A stretch of 10,189 nt of DNA, taken from the NCBI GenBank assembly GCA_019247865.1, contig JAFBAJ010000696.1, forward strand, positions 1-10,189. The letters are read 5' to 3'. The notes beneath the pieces were generated by a model that was not told the DNA's origin, made no database searches, and saw only the letters and a program-made list of their open reading frames with translations. The translations under genes were made by a program, and so were the position numbers. Numbering within the stretch: position 1 is the first letter of the stretch; every line of letters begins with the position of its first letter. This document shows positions 6,365-10,189 of the stretch, piece by piece. Source of the stretch: Acidobacteriota bacterium. Its GTDB lineage: Bacteria; Acidobacteriota; Blastocatellia; Pyrinomonadales; Pyrinomonadaceae.

Positions 6365-6381
6365 AGTGTAGCTTCTACACT
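6365..6381. terminator. Small hairpin downstream of the hybrid kinase gene
   Basis: AGTGTAG (6365-6371) and CTACACT (6375-6381) form a 7-bp stem with a 3-base loop, about 36 bases past the kinase stop on the minus strand. The minus-strand sequence after it (GTTTGAAG) is only weakly T-rich, so any terminator role is tentative; the larger repeat at 6257-6328 is a stronger candidate. Confidence 0.25.
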
Positions 6382-6416
6382 CACGAGTGCATAAAGGCTG
6401 ATTGACGCTCTGATGA

Positions 6417-9400
6417 TTAAAGTAATGAGATAAGGTCTGGCGAGCTCGCAGCCTCCAACGCTGACCGGACGCGCGCGAACTCATCTTCGAGACGGACGAG
6501 TGCTGCTTCGTGCTCGATTGAAGCTGCTGCCTCCGCCCTCTCCAGTTCTTCACAGATCAGAGCCATCCGGCGCGCGCCGAAGTTGAGACAGGCTCCGCGC
6601 TGCGTGTGCGCGATGTGTTGCACGGCCTGCGCGTCTCCACGTGCGGCCGCAGCGCGCAGACGCACCAGCCGCTCCGTGCTCTCGTGCAGAAAGATCTCGA
6701 TCAGGCCGCGCAGAAAACTCTGATCCGGGCCGCCGAGCTGGCGCAGGTTAGCGAGGGCTTCCGGGTCGAGCGAGGCGTCTGTGTTTGTGGCTGAAGCGGA
6801 AGCGAAACTGAAACTCGCCGCGCGCTGCCTGCCGTCCGCGGGCAGCCAGCGTGCGAGGATCGCGCGCAGCTCTTCGCGATGCAGCGGCTTCGTCAGGTAA
6901 TCGTCCATGCCGACGGCCAGACAGCGCGCGCGGTCTTCGGGCAGGGCGCTCGCGGTCATGGCGATGATCGGCGTCCGGCGCTGTGCGGGCGGCTCGCGAC
7001 GACGAATCTCGGCCGTCGCCTCAAAGCCGTCCATGACCGGCATGTGGCAATCCATCAAGACCAGATCGTACTCGCCCTCCTGCAACGCGTTGAGGGCTTC
7101 GCGTCCGTTCGAGACGCTCTCGATGCGATAGCCGAGCTGCGCCAGCGTGCTCACGGCGACCTGCTGGTTCGTCTGATTGTCTTCGACCAGCAGAAGCCGA
7201 AAGTCCGCATCCGCCATCTTGAGGCGCGGCTCAACGTCGCCGAGCTCAAGGATATTCGCAGTCGGCGACTCGACCTGCGCGTGTCTCTGCGGCGAATTAT
7301 CTATCAGTTGCAGCGCGGCGCAGAGGCTGCTGTATAACTCCGCGCGCCGGACGGGCTTGGTCAGGAGATGGAATTTGCCGGAGAGCGTGCGTCGCTCGTC
7401 GAGCGAGGTCAGCAGGATGATCGGAGCCTCTGGCTGCATGCTCTCGAAGACGACGGTCTGCGCCAGCTCGTGCCCCTTCATGTCCGCGAGCTTTGAGTCG
7501 ATCAACAGGAGATCGAAGGACTCAGCCTCGCGCACGCTCGCCAGCATTGCCAGCGCGCTTGCTCCGTCCTCCGCGCACGTCGTATGCATGTGCCACGCTT
7601 CGAGCTGCGCGAGCACGCTCTCGCGTTGCGTGTTCGCCGCGCCGACATAGAGCACGCGCCGGTTCTGAAAGGCGCTCTCCACAGGGCTGCGCGGCTCTCG
7701 ATCGTGGGCGAGCGCGGCCGTCTCAAAATTCGCTGTGAACCAGAACCGGCTGCCGGAACCGGGCGTGCTCTCGGCTCCGATCTCTCCGCCCATCAGCTCG
7801 ACGAGCTGCCGCGCGATGGAGAGCCCCAGGCCGGTGCCGCCGTATCTGCGCGTCGTCGAGCTGTCGGCCTGCGTGAAGGGCTGGAAGAGCTGCGCCAGCG
7901 TCTCCTTTTCGAGACCGATGCCGGTATCGCTGACCTCGCAACGCAGGCTGATCGCGTGGCCCGTTAACGCCAGCAGGTTGACGCGCACGGAGACCTCGCC
8001 GCGCTCCGTGAACTTGATCGCGTTGTCGACGAGGTTGATGAGGATCTGGCGAAGGCGAATCGGGTCGCCGCGCAGGGCCTGCGGCACGTCCGGCGCGATA
8101 TAGCCCGCCAGCTCCAGGTCCTTCGCCTGCGCCTTGCGCGCGACCAGCTCCAGCACATCTTCAATCGCCGTCGCGAGGTCGAAGTCGATTGTTTCCAGCA
8201 CCAGCTTTCCGGCTTCGATCTTCGAGAAGTCCAGAATGTCGTTGATGATCGTCAGCAGCATGTCGCCGGAGCGTTTGACCAGCTCCGCGCGTTCGCGCTG
8301 CTCGCGCGTGAGCGGCGTGTCGAGCAGCAGGTTCGTCATCCCGATCACGCCGTTGATCGGCGTGCGTATCTCGTGCGACATGTTGGCGAGAAACTGGCTC
8401 TTGGCCTGCGCGTACTCGTAGGCGCGCTGCTCGGACTCTTTCAGCTCCTCGACCGTCTCCGCCAGCTCGCGCGTGCGCTCGTCCACCTTGCCTTGCAGCA
8501 GTGCGTTGCGCCGCCGCAGCGCGCGCGTGCGATAACGCACGCCGACGTAGACCAGCCCGACCAGTCCGAACAGGTAGAGCGTGTAAGCCCACCACGTGCG
8601 CCAGAGCGCGGGCCTGACCGTGAAGGAGATGGTGGCCGGCTCCGTCACGTGACCGGCGTAGTCTTTGCCCCAGACCTTGAAGACGTAATCGCCTGCGGGC
8701 AGCGCCGTGTACTCCTTCTTGAAATCGCTCGTCCAGGCCGACGGCTCGGCTTCGATGCCGACGAGCTGCGTGCGATACCGCGTGCTGTCTTCATGCTTGA
8801 AAGAGAGCAGAGCATACTCAATCGTCAGGTGGTTCTCGTTGTGCGCGAGCGTGTGGAGCGAGGCCAGCGTGCGCGGCTTGTCGTTGACGAGTGCGCGCTC
8901 GATGTAGAGATGCTTGACGGTCTCTGCCGGAAGCTCCTGCGCAGGATCGTAGACGGCCGCGCCCGCCACCGTGCCGAACCAGATGCGCCCGCGCGAGTCC
9001 ACGTACGAGACGCCGCCGTTGCCCTCGTTGCTGGGCAGCCCGTCTTCCGTCGTAAAGTTATGGACTTCGTACTCTGCTCCATCCGTCGCATCCGTTGTGG
9101 CGGGATTGGGCGTGAGGCGCGCCACGCCTTTGTTGTGGCTGAAGTAGATGCGCCCGCGCGCGTCCTCCACGATCTGATAGATGGTGTTGTTAGGAATTGC
9201 GAGCTGGGTCGTGTCGCTGTAAGTCGTCCAGTGCTGCCCCTCTTCGTTCAACAACAGGCGCGAGAGGCCGCCGCCCTCCGTCCCGGCCCACAGGTATTGT
9301 TTGCCTTCGGGACTGTGGCTGACGTGCAGGCTCACGACGGAGTTGGACGGGAGGCCGGAGCTGACATCAAAGACCTGCCATTGATTCTTCGCGTAGCGCA

Positions 9401-10189
9401 CGACGCCGCCGCCGCCGGTCGCAACCCACAGCACGCGCGTCCCGTCCGCCTCAGTGCTCTCGGCCATCTCGAAGACGCTGTTGTGCGGAAAGCCGCTGTT
9501 CGTGTCGAAGAACGTCCACTTGTTTTTTGAGAGACGAGCGAGGCCGCGCGCTCCCGTCGCAACCCAGACCACACGCGCGCCTGTTTCATCCGTCGTCGCC
9601 AGCATGCTCCGCACGGTCGAGCCGCCGAAAGCTTTTTCGATCTCGCGCTTGACCCAGCGCCCGTTCTCGAAACGCACGAGGCCGTCGCTCTTCGTCCCGG
9701 CCCACAGCACGCGCTCGCCGTCGTCCAGCGTCGTCTCCAGCATCTCGAAGACGGTCGTGTCCGGCATCCCGGAACCTTTATCGAAGACAGTCCACGCGCC
9801 GTCCTGCAAGCGCGCGAGGCCGCCACCGTAAGTCCCGAACCACATCGCGCGATGTCCCGCGTCCGTCGTCTCAAAGATGCTGTAGACGGAGCCGGCCGGA
9901 AGGCCGTTGGCCTGTGTGAAGCTGCGCCAGCCGCCTAAAGCCAGCCGCGCGAGGCCGCCGCCGTTCGTGCCGATCCATAAGATCTCCGTGCCGCGCTCGC
10001 CCGTCTGCGGGCGCAGGCTGAAGACGCTGTTGCCCGGCAGTCCTTCGCGCGCGCCGACGACCGTCCAGCTTCCACCTGCTTCGTAACGCACGAGGCCGAA
10101 GCCGTCCGTGCCGGCCAGGAGCGTGCGCGCGCCGTTCGCTTCAAACGTCTCCGCGAGACAGACTATGTTGCGCGTCGGGTATCCGGCCT
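6417..10189 (-). CDS. Hybrid two-component sensor kinase: propeller, Y_Y_Y, HisKA, HATPase, two receivers, Hpt (5' end missing)
   Basis: Membrane sensor and phosphorelay protein, open to the right edge. Residue numbers here count Val(GTG) at 10091 as 1; 32 further in-frame codons continue the same repeat, so that GTG is not the start. Order: propeller blades (before 1 to about 385; repeated G(L/F)P..SV and LW.(A/G)TGGGG(L/V).R motifs), a Y_Y_Y-type domain (about 390-493), one membrane helix (about 498-518), a coiled coil (521-565), HisKA with His573 in MSHEIRTP, and HATPase with N-box Asn690, DTGIG (722-726) and GGTGLGLSI (751-759). The first receiver (811-925) keeps Asp865, Thr895 and Lys912 but has Gly-Ala-Ala where the acidic pair belongs. 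The second receiver (964-1082) is complete: Glu970-Asp971, Asp1014, Thr1046, Lys1068. A C-terminal Hpt (about 1108-1215) carries His1162 in AHTQRG. The propeller should be periplasmic. The Hpt implies an outside response regulator as final acceptor. Confidence 0.93.
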   Translation of the reverse strand, partial: AGYPTRNIVCLAETFEANGARTLLAGTDGFGLVRYEAGGSWTVVGAREGLPGNSVFSLRPQTGERGTEILWIGTNGGGLARLALGGWRSFTQANGLPAGSVYSIFETTDAGHRAMWFGTYGGGLARLQDGAWTVFDKGSGMPDTTVFEMLETTLDDGERVLWAGTKSDGLVRFENGRWVKREIEKAFGGSTVRSMLATTDETGARVVWVATGARGLARLSKNKWTFFDTNSGFPHNSVFEMAESTEADGTRVLWVATGGGGVVRYAKNQWQVFDVSSGLPSNSVVSLHVSHSPEGKQYLWAGTEGGGLSRLLLNEEGQHWTTYSDTTQLAIPNNTIYQIVEDARGRIYFSHNKGVARLTPNPATTDATDGAEYEVHNFTTEDGLPSNEGNGGVSYVDSRGRIWFGTVAGAAVYDPAQELPAETVKHLYIERALVNDKPRTLASLHTLAHNENHLTIEYALLSFKHEDSTRYRTQLVGIEAEPSAWTSDFKKEYTALPAGDYVFKVWGKDYAGHVTEPATISFTVRPALWRTWWAYTLYLFGLVGLVYVGVRYRTRALRRRNALLQGKVDERTRELAETVEELKESEQRAYEYAQAKSQFLANMSHEIRTPINGVIGMTNLLLDTPLTREQRERAELVKRSGDMLLTIINDILDFSKIEAGKLVLETIDFDLATAIEDVLELVARKAQAKDLELAGYIAPDVPQALRGDPIRLRQILINLVDNAIKFTERGEVSVRVNLLALTGHAISLRCEVSDTGIGLEKETLAQLFQPFTQADSSTTRRYGGTGLGLSIARQLVELMGGEIGAESTPGSGSRFWFTANFETAALAHDREPRSPVESAFQNRRVLYVGAANTQRESVLAQLEAWHMHTTCAEDGASALAMLASVREAESFDLLLIDSKLADMKGHELAQTVVFESMQPEAPIILLTSLDERRTLSGKFHLLTKPVRRAELYSSLCAALQLIDNSPQRHAQVESPTANILELGDVEPRLKMADADFRLLLVEDNQTNQQVAVSTLAQLGYRIESVSNGREALNALQEGEYDLVLMDCHMPVMDGFEATAEIRRREPPAQRRTPIIAMTASALPEDRARCLAVGMDDYLTKPLHREELRAILARWLPADGRQRAASFSFASASATNTDASLDPEALANLRQLGGPDQSFLRGLIEIFLHESTERLVRLRAAAARGDAQAVQHIAHTQRGACLNFGARRMALICEELERAEAAASIEHEAALVRLEDEFARVRSALEAASSPDLISLL

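Noticed and set aside
8373..9530. 385-codon plus-strand frame opposite the hybrid kinase
   Set aside because: Antisense shadow of clear kinase and propeller motifs; Arg/Val/Ala-rich with no domain features.
10089..10091. GTG as the start of the hybrid kinase
   Set aside because: The frame stays open to the window edge and the upstream codons continue the propeller repeat ([19 protein letters not shown]), so the codon is an internal Val.

Overview
This GC-rich window carries five protein-coding genes, two of which converge and two of which diverge, with no RNA genes, CRISPR arrays or insertion sequences that I can see. The likely source is an Acidobacteriota genome, perhaps class Blastocatellia or a relative. 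That placement is inference. It rests on an Oar-like TonB-dependent receptor with an N-terminal carboxypeptidase-regulatory domain, a very large propeller-type hybrid histidine kinase, and abundant intergenic palindromes of the CGCAGAG/CGCAAAG and 'GGTAGCGGGCGGGT' kinds.

Layout, left to right. (1) 12-3041, minus: a complete 1009-residue outer-membrane receptor. (2) 3042-3508: a divergent intergenic region with a ribosome binding site, a candidate promoter for the receptor and a palindromic repeat flanked by an imperfect 21-bp direct repeat. (3) 3509-4168, plus: a CatA-like acetyltransferase with an intact HHAxxDG active-site motif. (4) 4165-5115, plus: a predicted exported DUF4350-type protein, overlapping the previous gene by the four bases ATGA, so the two are probably translationally coupled. 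(5) 5116-5252: a perfect 29-bp inverted repeat and a 12-bp palindrome. (6) 5253-6209, plus: a TTG-started REC-GGDEF diguanylate cyclase. (7) 6210-6416: a near-perfect 27-bp inverted repeat between convergent genes. (8) 6417 to the right edge, minus: the C-terminal 1256 residues or so of a hybrid sensor kinase (propeller blades, Y_Y_Y, membrane helix, HisKA, HATPase, two receiver domains, Hpt). Its 5' end lies outside the window.

Functionally the window looks like an envelope and signalling neighbourhood: a nutrient or ligand receptor, an acetyltransferase with a secreted partner, and a sensor kinase facing a c-di-GMP-producing response regulator that it could in principle feed. I see no clearly new multi-gene system. 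The most worthwhile leads are the three intergenic palindromes (two of which look like relatives), the coupled CatA-like/DUF4350 pair, and the unusual propeller blades and altered receiver/Hpt motifs of the kinase.
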